Origin: Chthonomonadia bacterium | Lineage (GTDB): Bacteria; Armatimonadota; HRBIN16 | NCBI GenBank assembly: GCA_013314755.1 | Contig: JABUFA010000002.1 | Coordinates: 155,985-219,984 of the forward strand | Reading direction: 5' to 3' | DNA length: 64,000 bases | Shown here: piece after piece, positions 25,195 through 34,572 of the stretch | How positions within the stretch are numbered: position 1 is the stretch's first letter | Layout of the letters: each line of letters opens with the position of its first letter | Notes under the pieces: generated by a model | Told to the model about the DNA's origin: nothing | The model's input: only the letters and a program-made list of their open reading frames with translations | Database searches by the model: none | Made by a program: the position numbers and the translations under genes

Positions 25195-26220
25195 ATGATT
25201 GGAGTTGGGGTTATTGGCTATGGCTACGCGGGGCGAGCCTTCCACTGCCCGCTCATCGCACAGGTAGAGGGATTGAGGCTTACCGCCATATCCTCACGCG
25301 ACGCTGGCAGACGCGAGCAGGCACGCCAGCAGTGGAACGTGCGCGTCTATGAACAGCCCGAACACCTGCTCGCGGATGAACACGTCCAGCTGGTGGTCAT
25401 CGCTACGCCTCACAACACGCACCATGCCCTCGCGAAGATGGCTTTGCAGGCGAGCAAGCATGTGGTGCTGGACAAGCCGTTCACCATCACCACCGCCGAA
25501 GCAGATGACCTCATCGCCGAAGCACAAAAGCGCAACCTCCTGCTGAGTGTGTTCCACAACCGCCGATGGGACTGGGACTACCTGACCGTGCGCCAGGTGA
25601 TAGAGGACGGCCTGCTGGGCGAGGTGTGGCAGGTAGAAAGCTGCGTCGGGCGCTACGGACACTCCAGCCGGTGGCGAGCACAGCGCGACACCATGGGTTC
25701 TCTGTTGCACGACTGGGGCGCACACCTGGTGGACCAGGCACTCCAGCTGATGGGTTTACCGCAACGGGTTATCGCGTGGAAACACCCTCGCGTGTGGCAG
25801 GGCGACGTGGAAAGCTTCATCCGCGCCGTGCTGGACTACGGCGACGGGCGCACATACACCGTAGAGGTCAACTACCTGCGCGCTGCCGAGCGTCCGCGAT
25901 GGTACGTGCTGGGCGACAGGGGCGGACTGGTTAAATACGGGCTGGACCCGCAGGAGAGTGCCCTGAACGCAGGCGACATCACAAAAGCCAGCGAACCGCC
26001 CGAACATCAGGCTCGGCTATGGTTTCGCGAGGGAGACCAGACGGTTTCGCGTACCATGGAAAGCGTGCGTGGGGACTGGCGCGATTACTACCGCAACATC
26101 GCCGGTGTGCTTCTGCGCGGCGAGGCGCTTATCGTAACGCCGGAACAGGCAAGAGAGGTCATCCGCGTGATTGAAGCCTGCCTGCAGTCGGCGGAGACGG
26201 GCAAGCTGGTGATTCTGTGA
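25195..26220 (+). CDS. Gfo/Idh/MocA family oxidoreductase
   Basis: 341 residues. The N-terminal Rossmann domain has GVGVIGYGYAGRAFHCPLI, then the EHVQLVVIATPHNTHHALAK motif and the VVLDKPFTITTAEADDL signature (EKP-type motif with D in place of E). The C-terminal half has the family's alpha/beta domain, with MGSLLHDWGAHLVDQALQLM supplying the catalytic histidine. Substrate is probably a sugar or inositol derivative; not identifiable. Start at ATG 25195, preceded by AGGAGG; the TTG at 25189 lies inside that ribosome site. Confidence 0.92.
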   Translation: MIGVGVIGYGYAGRAFHCPLIAQVEGLRLTAISSRDAGRREQARQQWNVRVYEQPEHLLADEHVQLVVIATPHNTHHALAKMALQASKHVVLDKPFTITTAEADDLIAEAQKRNLLLSVFHNRRWDWDYLTVRQVIEDGLLGEVWQVESCVGRYGHSSRWRAQRDTMGSLLHDWGAHLVDQALQLMGLPQRVIAWKHPRVWQGDVESFIRAVLDYGDGRTYTVEVNYLRAAERPRWYVLGDRGGLVKYGLDPQESALNAGDITKASEPPEHQARLWFREGDQTVSRTMESVRGDWRDYYRNIAGVLLRGEALIVTPEQAREVIRVIEACLQSAETGKLVIL

Positions 26221-26230
26221 TGCAGGTCTG

Positions 26231-27058
26231 CTACACATCCCGCTTCTGAAACACGAAGATTGCCAGCAGAAGCACGACGGCGACATATCCGAACACATAG
26301 CCGATTTCCCATCCGCCCGGCGGGGTCTCAAACGCCTGAAACCGCTGGCTGGCGAGCATCCGCTCGGGAACTATCACCGCCATCTCCTCCAGTACCCACC
26401 GGCGCAGATGGTTCATGGGCACAATCCAGCGTACATTGTTCGCCACGTTGATTAACGTCTCAATGTCGAAAACGATGCCGAACTCCCGCATCGGCTTCTC
26501 CGACCACGCCACGCCCGCCGCGATAATGGACAGCGCAATTGTCAGCCCCGTGGAGGCAAAGGTGGAGAAAAGCAGAGTCAATGTGCCGAACAGCACGGGA
26601 TACAGCAGTACCACCAGCGGTGCACGCCACGTCTCCCAGTACGCCCTGCCCATCATCAGCCGAACACAAACGTACAGCAGAACCGCCCAGAACAGTGTGT
26701 TCAGCAGAGCAAACGATAGGATACCTATCCACTTCCCCAGCACCACCTGATAGCGTCGCAGCGGCTTGTACAGGACGGCGTACAGCATCCCGCGCTCGAT
26801 TTCCAGCGCAATCGCTCCCGATGCCAGCGTCATCGCCATCACCGAGCCGAAAAACTTCACCACATCCAGCCCCAGAATCAGCGTGATGCGCGGTACGACG
26901 CTCTGCACGATGGGGTCATTGGCACGCACCGACGCGCCCAGCTTCGCCACAAAAACGAAGCCGACCACCGCCAGCGAAGCCAGCAGGGACGCCACCCACA
27001 GACGCCGGCGCATCGTCTCCTTCAGCGTCAGAGAGGCTATGAGCCAGATTGCCCTCAC
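26231..27058 (-). CDS. ABC-2 type transporter permease
   Basis: 275 residues, about six membrane helices, with a first one near 17-37 and the last near 248-268. TLKETMRRRLWVASLLASLA resembles ABC-2 permeases of the NatB/YhaP kind. The GTG start (27058) overlaps the stop of the ATPase gene by four bases (GTGA), so the two proteins form one exporter. It ends the run that begins with the alpha-2-macroglobulin gene. Substrate unknown. A related pair is at 45907-47640. Confidence 0.85.
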   Translation of the reverse strand: MRAIWLIASLTLKETMRRRLWVASLLASLAVVGFVFVAKLGASVRANDPIVQSVVPRITLILGLDVVKFFGSVMAMTLASGAIALEIERGMLYAVLYKPLRRYQVVLGKWIGILSFALLNTLFWAVLLYVCVRLMMGRAYWETWRAPLVVLLYPVLFGTLTLLFSTFASTGLTIALSIIAAGVAWSEKPMREFGIVFDIETLINVANNVRWIVPMNHLRRWVLEEMAVIVPERMLASQRFQAFETPPGGWEIGYVFGYVAVVLLLAIFVFQKRDV

Positions 27059-27981
27059 TCGTGCTCCTCCACCACCCTTACAAACAGGTCCTCCAGGCTC
27101 TCCCGGCGAGGCGCAAACCGTATCAAATCGCCGCCTGCCTGCACAATACATCGCGCCAGAGCGGGAATATCCTCCTCGCTCCCTACCTCTGCCGTAAAGC
27201 GCGTCCCATCCTCTGAGATGACTGTCGCCATCGCCCGCACCGCCTGCATCACCCCTTCCGAACGCTCCACCAACTCCACATCAACGACCGGATGCACCTG
27301 CAACAGCACATCCAGTCCTCCCTGCCTCTGCACCCGCCCGCCGCGCAGTATCGCCACCTCGTCGCACACCATCTCCACCTCCGACAGCAGGTGCGAGTTC
27401 AGAAAGACCGTCTTCCCGCGCGATTTCAGATGAAGGATAAGGTCGCGCACGTCCCGCCTGCCGAGCGGGTCTAAGGCGGAGGTAGGTTCATCCAGAATAA
27501 TCAGGTCGGGGTCATGCAGGATTGCCTGCGCAATGCCAAGCCTCTGCTGCATCCCTTTGGAAAACTCGCGCACCCGCGATCGCGCCCGCGCCGATAGCCC
27601 TACCTGTTCCAGCACCTCGGGCACGCGCCGAGCCAGCGTGTGCCTGTCCATGCCAGTCAGCCTGCCGTGAAACCACAGCAGTTCCTCGGCAGTCAGCAGG
27701 TCGTGGAACTGGAACTTTTCGGGCAGAAAGCCGATGCGTCGGCGCACGCCCATATCCCGGATGGAGCGACCGAAGATGCGAAAATCGCCCGACGTCGGAT
27801 ACACACAGCCCAGAAGCATCATAATGGTGGTGGTTTTGCCCGCGCCGTTAGGACCGAGAAAGCCGAAAACGCATCCCACAGGCACTTTCAGGTTCAATGC
27901 GTCCACAGCCACCAGCCTGCGCCGGCGAAAGAGAGATAAGTAAATCTTGGTCAGGTTGAACGTCTCTATTGCCCAGTCCAC
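27055..27981 (-). CDS. ABC transporter ATP-binding protein
   Basis: 308 residues. Walker A GPNGAGKTTTIMML near residue 46, Q-loop region RIGFLPEKFQFHDLLTAEEL, signature EFSKGMQQRLGIAQAILHDP, Walker B LIILDEPTSALDPLGR and the H-loop LNSHLLSEVE. The C-terminal 80 residues are the regulatory extension of NatA-type exporters. Start taken as GTG 27981, two bases after the stop of the zinc-ribbon protein gene. Its partner is the permease at 26231-27058. Confidence 0.93.
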   Translation of the reverse strand: MDWAIETFNLTKIYLSLFRRRRLVAVDALNLKVPVGCVFGFLGPNGAGKTTTIMMLLGCVYPTSGDFRIFGRSIRDMGVRRRIGFLPEKFQFHDLLTAEELLWFHGRLTGMDRHTLARRVPEVLEQVGLSARARSRVREFSKGMQQRLGIAQAILHDPDLIILDEPTSALDPLGRRDVRDLILHLKSRGKTVFLNSHLLSEVEMVCDEVAILRGGRVQRQGGLDVLLQVHPVVDVELVERSEGVMQAVRAMATVISEDGTRFTAEVGSEEDIPALARCIVQAGGDLIRFAPRRESLEDLFVRVVEEHE

Positions 27982-27983
27982 TG

Positions 27984-28757
27984 CTACACCGTCTGCTTCC
28001 AAGAACCGAATCGATTCAGGAAGTACCACGCCCCCACCACCAGCGCGGCAATCGTCACCAGCCCCTGCACGTCCAGAGGCAGGAGATAAAACACAAAGCC
28101 CAGCGCGGTCAGCACCGCCATCACCGTCAGCCAGAGGCGCAACACCTTCTGCACCACCTGCTCCTGCACCGCCCACTCCTTCAACGCGCTGAGAGTCTGC
28201 ATGGGACTGCCGCACTGGATACACCGCCGCGCCTCGCCCGGATTCTCCGCACCGCACATCGGGCAGAGCACCAGTTTGCGCTGGGCGAACTCCAGTTCCC
28301 GCTTCCACAACTGCAGTTTACCACGTTCCATGCGCGAGATGGAGGGCGAATTCGACACGGCGTAATCCAGATGCTCAATCGCCTCCTCTAACCTGCCCAG
28401 CCTGTACAGCTTTTCCGCCAGCACCACCCGGGCGATATGGTTTTCGGGATTGGCGACCAACGCATCGCGGGCGCGATACATCTCCTCCTCTTCCATCTTG
28501 CGCAGGGCACGCCGGTTAAACATCTCCCCCAGCCACGGCACAATCGCCATGCCCGACACCATCAGCACCAGCGCCATCAGCATCAGCCACCCGCTGTTGC
28601 TCGTCAACAGCAGACCTATCAAGCCAATATACGTCACCACCAGCACCGCCAGCTCCCCGCCGGTGATGCTACCTTCCACCCACCAGCCGACAAAGCGATA
28701 CACCGGAAACCCAGCCAGCAGTGCGCCAACCGAAAACAGAAACACCGCCTCGCCCAT
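27984..28757 (-). CDS. Membrane protein with TPR-like segment and zinc ribbon
   Basis: 257 residues. N-terminal helices at about 4-22, 35-52 and 55-75, a soluble TPR-like part (DALVANPENHIARVVLAEKL, then LGRLEEAIEHLDYAVSNSPS), a zinc ribbon LCPMCGAENPGEARRCIQCG near 165-184, and two final helices. No named family recognised. It sits between the HicB-like gene and the ABC pair, so it may be part of the same membrane complex. The zinc ribbon plus repeat resembles housekeeping adaptor proteins, but this is inference. Confidence 0.7.
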   Translation of the reverse strand: MGEAVFLFSVGALLAGFPVYRFVGWWVEGSITGGELAVLVVTYIGLIGLLLTSNSGWLMLMALVLMVSGMAIVPWLGEMFNRRALRKMEEEEMYRARDALVANPENHIARVVLAEKLYRLGRLEEAIEHLDYAVSNSPSISRMERGKLQLWKRELEFAQRKLVLCPMCGAENPGEARRCIQCGSPMQTLSALKEWAVQEQVVQKVLRLWLTVMAVLTALGFVFYLLPLDVQGLVTIAALVVGAWYFLNRFGSWKQTV

Positions 28758-28762
28758 CTCCG

Positions 28763-29026
28763 CTATACCTCGATGGTTACCAGCTTTGCCCCTGCCTGTT
28801 CGTCGGTCTCGTCCCAGAACACCTCCACCGTGTCTTCGGGAATCGGCTGTCCCTCGTCTACCAGGCGCGCCAGATGCGCCTGCAATAACTGCTTCAACAG
28901 CACGAGGGCGGCCTCATCCGTCTCGCCGTGCGCTATCATGCCCGGCACAGCGGGCAGGACCGCCACCCACCCCTTCGGGTCATCGGGTTCCACAATCACG
29001 CGGTAGATTCTACCATAAGTGCTCAT
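28763..29026 (-). CDS. HicB-like (UPF0150) small protein
   Basis: 87 residues with the HicB fold pattern: YRVIVEPDDPKGWVAVLPAV, then PGMIAHGETDEAALVLLKQL. It lacks the C-terminal DNA-binding domain of many HicB antitoxins, and no HicA toxin gene lies beside it. The ATG overlaps the stop of the alpha-2-macroglobulin gene by four bases (ATGA), so here it is probably an orphan regulator or adaptor rather than a toxin-antitoxin half. Confidence 0.75.
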   Translation of the reverse strand: MSTYGRIYRVIVEPDDPKGWVAVLPAVPGMIAHGETDEAALVLLKQLLQAHLARLVDEGQPIPEDTVEVFWDETDEQAGAKLVTIEV

Positions 29027-32000
29027 CGCTTCAGTGTCCTGACCATGTTTTCGGTACTGCTGGCGTTGATTTCGGGCAGATACATGCCGAACGCCTGCAC
29101 AGGACGGGCGCGAACCTGTCCGGGACGCTCCGCACGCAGGGTGTAGGTGATGACGCTCTTGCCCCTCGGGATGAACGTGGACAGGAACGCCACCCGATCA
29201 TCGCGCACCTCCCTGCGCGAGTACCAGTAGCGCCAGTCGTATCTGTCTTCCAAACGCTCCACGAATTCAAACCCTGCAGGCTTCGGGTCATCTATCACAC
29301 CGTAGTAGATGTCGGTGGCGCAGTGCACCACCAGCTTAACCACCATCTGCTCACCCGGGCGGAAGACGCCCTTCGCCGGGCGCAGCTCCCACAGGTACTC
29401 CGACTCGTCGCCGTAACGACGCCTCAAATCCGCACGCTCCCTGGGCGTCAATTGGCGCGGCACACGCTTCAGGTAGATTCGTTCCACACGCATCTGCTGG
29501 GCGGTCGCCTGCACACGCTCCGTCGGCTCGAAATACCGCAGAACGGTCGCCGCCGCCACCTCGCCCTCGCCCTGATGCTCAATGCGCAGGACATTCTGCC
29601 CCTCGCGCAGGCGATTTGTCGGCACGGGGATGACATCCTCTGGCTTCAGCCAGTCTTCCGCGCGATACTCCAGCTCCTTGACCACTTCCCCGTTCAGCAC
29701 CACGCGCACCCGATGGCTCCCCTTCACTACCTCGGGGCGCCTGTAAGCATACTCCACCAGCGCCATGACCACCTGCGCGGTGTCATTGGTGGAGTACCAG
29801 TAATCGCCCTGACGCTTCTCAGCCAGCCAGCGCAGCGCACAAGCCAGCAACGGATTACGCGGGTCATAGCGTGCCAGTATCCGCGCCACCCAGGCGGTAG
29901 CGTAGGTATCCTGGGCATACCACAACCACTCGGAACGGCTTTGCAGGAAGGGGGTTGCCTCGCGCCAGAAGGCTGTGGTAGGCGTTTGCACCGCGCGGGC
30001 AAGTATCTCGCCCTCCAGCACCTTTGCCTGTGTCGGCAGGTTCGCGGAACGCAGTGCCATCACCAGCGCACACTGCGAGGACGTGCCCAGATACCTCCGC
30101 GATTCGTACAGGCGCATCAGCGGTTTCCGAGCCCACTGCGGTGAGATGGACGCCGCACTGCACAGGGCATGTGCTTTCTGGTTTACCCGATGGACCCACT
30201 CCGCCATGACCATATCCCGCTTGTTCTTCGGAACCTTTCTCAGGTCGGGCGGCTGAGAGGGTATCTCCCCAATCAGGCGATAGAGCGCGTTGATGCCCTT
30301 ACCGATACGCTCATCGGATACGCTGAACCCTGCCGACTTTGCGCGGCTCAGTGCCTCCAGCGCGAGCGCGGTCCACATCGCGTTACTCTCCGCGTGTTCG
30401 GTGTATCCCCAGCTCCCATCCCAGAACTGCATTCCGCTCAGGCGTATCACTCCGCGCCGGACGGCTTCCTCCGCCCTCTTGCGCAGGTCAGCGTTCTGCA
30501 GGTCCAGCGCATCCATCGCCTCCAGCACGCGCAAAGCGCTCAGCATCGGGTGTACTGTCTGTTCGATGCAACCGTACGGATAGGTCAGTATCTCGTCCAG
30601 CGCACCAATCGCCGTACCGAACCACGAAGGCGCCACCCGCACCACCAGTTTCAGACTGCCTGGAACGCGATGAGGCGCCACGTTGAACCGTTTCTCCACC
30701 GCATCTTTGACCACCGAAGCCGAAGCAACCAGACGGGGTACCCCCCGTGGGTATGCGGGAAGCGTCAGCTCCATGCCGTCGAACTCCTGCGCGGAGCGTG
30801 CGGTGAGGGTTAGCGTCGCCTCGCCGGGAGCGGTTACCTCCACCGTCCAGTCAACGTTCGCCTGCCCCTGCGGCGGCAGGGTGATTCGCCTGTCCTGTCC
30901 CTCCACAATGCGCAAAGGCGCACTCACCTGCAGGGAGACCACCACCTCCTGCGTCCCCTCTGTGTAGTTGTGCACCACGCCGGAGATGACTGAACGGTCG
31001 CCCTGGGTCAGGAAGCGCGGTGTCTGCAGGCGCACCAGCAGAGGCTTGAAGGTCTTGGCGTAACTGCGCACCGTGCCCACAGCCGTGTCCGCTGTCACCG
31101 CGCGGGCGGTCGCACGCCACTCGGTAAGGTTCTCGGGCATGGAGAAGCGCACCTGTGCCTCACCGTTGTTGTCGGTAACGATGGCGGGGTTCCAGAAGGC
31201 GGTGTCTTCGAATCGCCGACGCACCTCCTCCATCTCGCGCCTAGCAGCCTCTTTCGCCGCCCCCGCCGCGTACTCCCGCCCAAAAGAGACCGAAGTATTG
31301 ACCGCGTTCGGCGTGGCGCCCCAGAAGAAGCGGCGGATGTCGGGAGTGTAGTCGGGCATGATGGAGTAGATGGCTTCGTCCACCACCCCAAGCGCAACCT
31401 CTGCGGATACGGGCTTGCCCTCGTCGTCGCGCGTGCGGATGGTATACACCGCCTCCTCGTTGGGCAGGTACCGCTCTTTGCTCGGTATTACCTCCACCTG
31501 CAGAATCTTGCCCTTCGGGGCAACTCTCAACAGCCTCTGCACCCGAATCAGCGTCTTGCGGTTCACCAGGTTAGCGGACACGAAGGCGTTGGGCGCGTGC
31601 TGCCACTCCGTCGGCAGTTCCACCACCCCTACCCCGCCGTTCAGGCGCACCACCTGTGAGGCGAACAGCTTGCGCCCCTCAACGGTTAACCACACCTCCG
31701 CATCGGGCACGGAAGAGCGTATCAGCACCTTTGCCCGCTCGCCGGGCAGGTAGTTTTTGCGGTCTAAGGTAACCTGCAGTGTCTGGGGCGCGCCCAGAGG
31801 CTCTCCACGATAGATGGGAGTGTATACGCCTATCGTGTACTCCTTCTGCGTGAATCGCCCTGCCCCGTCGGTCGCCGATGCCCGCAGGAGATACTCCCCT
31901 TCGCGCGGCGCAGTAAAATCAATCCGGGCGATTCCCCGCTGGTCGGTGCGCACGGTGCGGCTCCACAAGGGTATCTCCTCACGCTTCCACTGCTCGCCTT

Positions 32001-33540
32001 TCAGCCGTATCCAGCGCACCCGATACGCAGACACCTTCACCGCCGTTGCGAGTGGCACTTTCGTGCGCGGATGACTCGCTCGCAGTTCAAAACGCGCCGT
32101 CTGCCCCGGCTCTAACCACCATGCATCCGAACGCCAGGTGAGCCTCACCGCCGCAGGATACACGTCCGCCGAAGCCGATGCCTCCTCAGTGCGCAGGCTC
32201 AGGTCGGTGACCTCCGCTTCCACTGCATAACTGCACGGCTCGGCGTGCGCTCTGGTAGGAATGCGGATGATGGCGTCGCCACGCTCGTCGGTGGTCGTTT
32301 CGCCCTCCAACAGCATCTCGCCGTAGCCGCCGTATACCTCTTCCTCCTCTTCCTCTTCCGAGCCGTACAGTTCGCGGTACTCGTCTGCGGCTTCCGTCCA
32401 CTCCCAGTCCCACAGGTAGCGCTTGTACACGTAATACTTCACCCTCGCCCCGGCAACGGGCGCACCAAAATAGTACTCCGCATGAAGCCGAAACGTTGCC
32501 GTCTCGCCGCGGATATACACCTGCTGTGCGGGATCCATCTTCACCCGAAACTCGGGCTTGCGATACTCCTGTACTTCAAAGCCGCCCACCACCTCTGCAA
32601 ACTGTACCGGCTCCTCCTGCCCCGCACGCATGTAGACCACCCTGAAGGAGTAGCCTCCTAACGGCGTCTCCTCCGGCAGCTGAAACGCTCCCGCAAAGGT
32701 GCCGCGTTCGCTGACGGCAATGGTCTGCTCGCCAATCTGCTGGTTTTCGGGGTCCAACAAGGTAACCTTTGCCGACTCGAACGAAGGCACGCGGTAATCG
32801 TTCTCCACCCGTTCACGCACAATCCCCTTGAAAAACACCTTCTGCCCGGGGCGATACACCGGTCGGTCGGTGAACACGTACTGCACGAAAGGCACAGGCT
32901 GGCTCAGGGAAACGTACGCCGCGGCGCGATGCGCGCCCCTGAACGCCCAGACCATCGCAGTCGCCACAGGTTCAGAAAGAGGTAATTCAACAACACCATC
33001 GGCGCCGGTGGCCGCCTGAAAGGCGGGCGTTTTACCCGTCGTATAAAATGCCACCCTCGCTTCGGGTACGCCCTTGCCGTCCTGCAGGCGCACCACACGC
33101 GCCATCATCTTCCCCGCCGGGGCATACTTCACCACCAGCCCGATATCGGATACCCACAACAGCATCCCCCGAGCGCGACCGCGCCCATCGTTGACCAGCA
33201 CCACATACATGCCCGCAGGCAGGCGAGGTAGACGCACGTCACGCGCATGGTAAACCCGGCGGGCAGATGGCGGGGTAAAAAGCACGGTTTGAGGCGGGCT
33301 GGCGGGCTTCCCCCTCATGGCATGCGGACTTACCGCACTCAACTGGTGTCTGACTATTTTGCTTTCGTCCACATGGTACACCTGCACCTGCAGGCGATGA
33401 GTGCCCACGCCGGACACGGTAATCACAGGCTGTTCCTGCGTGGTGAACACACGCTGGGGCGCATAAGCGTCCCAGTATCCCTGCGCGTACGAGGATACAC
33501 AAATGGTTACCAGCAGTAGCGCTGTCCATACTCGCCTCAT
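29023..33540 (-). CDS. Bacterial alpha-2-macroglobulin family protein with thioester
   Basis: 1505 residues, secreted (signal peptide MRRVWTALLLVTICVSSYAQ). Repeated MG-type beta domains include FTDRPVYRPGQKVFFKGIVR and LDRKNYLPGERAKVLIRSS. The A2M core is marked by WNPAIVTDNNGEAQVRFSMP. The thioester motif is Cys991-Ile-Glu-Gln994 (PYGCIEQTVHPM), followed by the alpha-alpha toroid (MQFWDGSWGYT, YATAWVARILARYD). It would trap and covalently bind attacking proteases. No lipobox cysteine is seen, unlike E. coli YfhM. Start chosen at 33540, ten codons inside the frame, because the signal peptide and AAGGGGTG fit. A PbpC partner is not adjacent. Confidence 0.93.
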   Translation of the reverse strand: MRRVWTALLLVTICVSSYAQGYWDAYAPQRVFTTQEQPVITVSGVGTHRLQVQVYHVDESKIVRHQLSAVSPHAMRGKPASPPQTVLFTPPSARRVYHARDVRLPRLPAGMYVVLVNDGRGRARGMLLWVSDIGLVVKYAPAGKMMARVVRLQDGKGVPEARVAFYTTGKTPAFQAATGADGVVELPLSEPVATAMVWAFRGAHRAAAYVSLSQPVPFVQYVFTDRPVYRPGQKVFFKGIVRERVENDYRVPSFESAKVTLLDPENQQIGEQTIAVSERGTFAGAFQLPEETPLGGYSFRVVYMRAGQEEPVQFAEVVGGFEVQEYRKPEFRVKMDPAQQVYIRGETATFRLHAEYYFGAPVAGARVKYYVYKRYLWDWEWTEAADEYRELYGSEEEEEEEVYGGYGEMLLEGETTTDERGDAIIRIPTRAHAEPCSYAVEAEVTDLSLRTEEASASADVYPAAVRLTWRSDAWWLEPGQTARFELRASHPRTKVPLATAVKVSAYRVRWIRLKGEQWKREEIPLWSRTVRTDQRGIARIDFTAPREGEYLLRASATDGAGRFTQKEYTIGVYTPIYRGEPLGAPQTLQVTLDRKNYLPGERAKVLIRSSVPDAEVWLTVEGRKLFASQVVRLNGGVGVVELPTEWQHAPNAFVSANLVNRKTLIRVQRLLRVAPKGKILQVEVIPSKERYLPNEEAVYTIRTRDDEGKPVSAEVALGVVDEAIYSIMPDYTPDIRRFFWGATPNAVNTSVSFGREYAAGAAKEAARREMEEVRRRFEDTAFWNPAIVTDNNGEAQVRFSMPENLTEWRATARAVTADTAVGTVRSYAKTFKPLLVRLQTPRFLTQGDRSVISGVVHNYTEGTQEVVVSLQVSAPLRIVEGQDRRITLPPQGQANVDWTVEVTAPGEATLTLTARSAQEFDGMELTLPAYPRGVPRLVASASVVKDAVEKRFNVAPHRVPGSLKLVVRVAPSWFGTAIGALDEILTYPYGCIEQTVHPMLSALRVLEAMDALDLQNADLRKRAEEAVRRGVIRLSGMQFWDGSWGYTEHAESNAMWTALALEALSRAKSAGFSVSDERIGKGINALYRLIGEIPSQPPDLRKVPKNKRDMVMAEWVHRVNQKAHALCSAASISPQWARKPLMRLYESRRYLGTSSQCALVMALRSANLPTQAKVLEGEILARAVQTPTTAFWREATPFLQSRSEWLWYAQDTYATAWVARILARYDPRNPLLACALRWLAEKRQGDYWYSTNDTAQVVMALVEYAYRRPEVVKGSHRVRVVLNGEVVKELEYRAEDWLKPEDVIPVPTNRLREGQNVLRIEHQGEGEVAAATVLRYFEPTERVQATAQQMRVERIYLKRVPRQLTPRERADLRRRYGDESEYLWELRPAKGVFRPGEQMVVKLVVHCATDIYYGVIDDPKPAGFEFVERLEDRYDWRYWYSRREVRDDRVAFLSTFIPRGKSVITYTLRAERPGQVRARPVQAFGMYLPEINASSTENMVRTLKR

Positions 33541-33651
33541 GGCAGACACCCCTTTGATGGGATACAACACCCTTTCTCACAGGACGAAGAGGGACACGAG
33601 CGATCTCGAGCCAGGAAACAGTTCGCGTAGAGGGTGTGCTTTTCCTGTCTG

Positions 33652-34464
33652 CTAATCGGTCGCCTGCCCTTGCTTCGCGGCGTTATTCTCCATCCGCTTC
33701 ACCACACCAATGGTTAGAAAATACAGAAACACCATTGGCAGAGCCATCACCATCATGGAAAGGGGATCGTTGGTGGGCGTAACAACGGCTGCAACTATCG
33801 AGATGACCACAATAGCATGACGCCAGTAGACCAGCAACCTCTTAGAGGTAACCAGCCCCAGCTTTGCCAGAATAATCAGCACGATGGGAAGCTGAAAGGA
33901 GATGCCGAACGCCAGAAGGATTTTGACCGTCAGCAGAACATAGCTGAGCGGGTTCTGCAAGAGGGTTGCGTTCCCGTAGTCTGACAGATACGATAAAAAC
34001 CAGCGGATAGCCGCCGGCAAGAAGAGATAGCCCAGCACCACACCCAGCAGGAACAGCACGCCCGAGAACGGGATGAACATCCGCACCACCCGCCGTTCAC
34101 TGCGGGTCAACCCTGGAGCCACAAACGCCCAAATCTGGTAGGTGATATACGGCGCCGTCAGTATCAGTCCCACCACAAACGACAGTTTCAGGCGCAGGAA
34201 AAAGGGGTCGGCAAAGTGCAGGAAGACCGTTTTTCCCTCTACCCGGCGCAGAGGCTCTTGCAGAGGCAGAGAAATCAGGTGATACACTGCCGGAAACAGG
34301 ATGTATCCCACCACCCATCCGACAAATATGGCGAACAGCGACCGCACGATGCGCGTGCGCAGTTCCTCCAGATGCTCCGTCAGGTCGGCGGGACGGTCTT
34401 CTATTTCGTTCTCTTCCTCTCGGGGCTGTTCTTCTACTTCTTCTGCTGTGGCGCCGCGATTCAT
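33652..34464 (-). CDS. tatC: Sec-independent translocase TatC
   Basis: 270 residues with the six membrane helices of TatC. Signatures: the cytoplasmic N-terminus LTEHLEELRTRIVRSLFAIF, then FLRLKLSFVVGLILTAPYITYQ split across the first loop, VAPGLTRSERR and FGISFQLPIVLIIL, and later TPTNDPLSMMVMALPM. It recognises twin-arginine signal peptides and, with TatA, moves folded proteins across the membrane. The N-terminus carries a long acidic extension of about 28 residues. tatA/B are not adjacent. The extended -10 promoter at 34503-34511 lies upstream. Confidence 0.95.
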   Translation of the reverse strand: MNRGATAEEVEEQPREEENEIEDRPADLTEHLEELRTRIVRSLFAIFVGWVVGYILFPAVYHLISLPLQEPLRRVEGKTVFLHFADPFFLRLKLSFVVGLILTAPYITYQIWAFVAPGLTRSERRVVRMFIPFSGVLFLLGVVLGYLFLPAAIRWFLSYLSDYGNATLLQNPLSYVLLTVKILLAFGISFQLPIVLIILAKLGLVTSKRLLVYWRHAIVVISIVAAVVTPTNDPLSMMVMALPMVFLYFLTIGVVKRMENNAAKQGQATD

Positions 34465-34502
34465 GTTGCCCTCTTATCTCAGACGTTAACGGTTCCGTCC
34501 GT

Positions 34503-34511
34503 ATTATACCA
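34503..34511 (-). promoter_or_regulatory. Extended -10 promoter of tatC
   Basis: On the minus strand TGGTATAAT forms a TGn-extended -10, with no convincing -35. It lies about 40 bases before tatC, next to the terminator of the preceding gene. Confidence 0.5.
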
Positions 34512-34523
34512 AAAACAGCAACA

Positions 34524-34551
34524 GGCGGAGCAGGGTTGTGCCTGCTCCGCC
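34524..34551 (-). terminator. Terminator of the collagen-like protein gene
   Basis: GGCGGAGCAGG (34524-34534) pairs perfectly with CCTGCTCCGCC (34541-34551). On the minus strand a T-rich run follows (TGTTGCTGTTTTTGG). Confidence 0.65.
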
Positions 34552-34572
34552 CCCCATCGGTCAAAGATGCGG

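Noticed and set aside
28763..29026. HicAB toxin-antitoxin pair
   Set aside because: The HicB-like protein has no HicA partner and no DNA-binding domain, and is coupled to a macroglobulin gene instead.
28450..30144. 564-codon plus frame opposite the A2M end and the zinc-ribbon protein
   Set aside because: Shadow of the alpha-2-macroglobulin gene and its neighbours; low-complexity and no family match.
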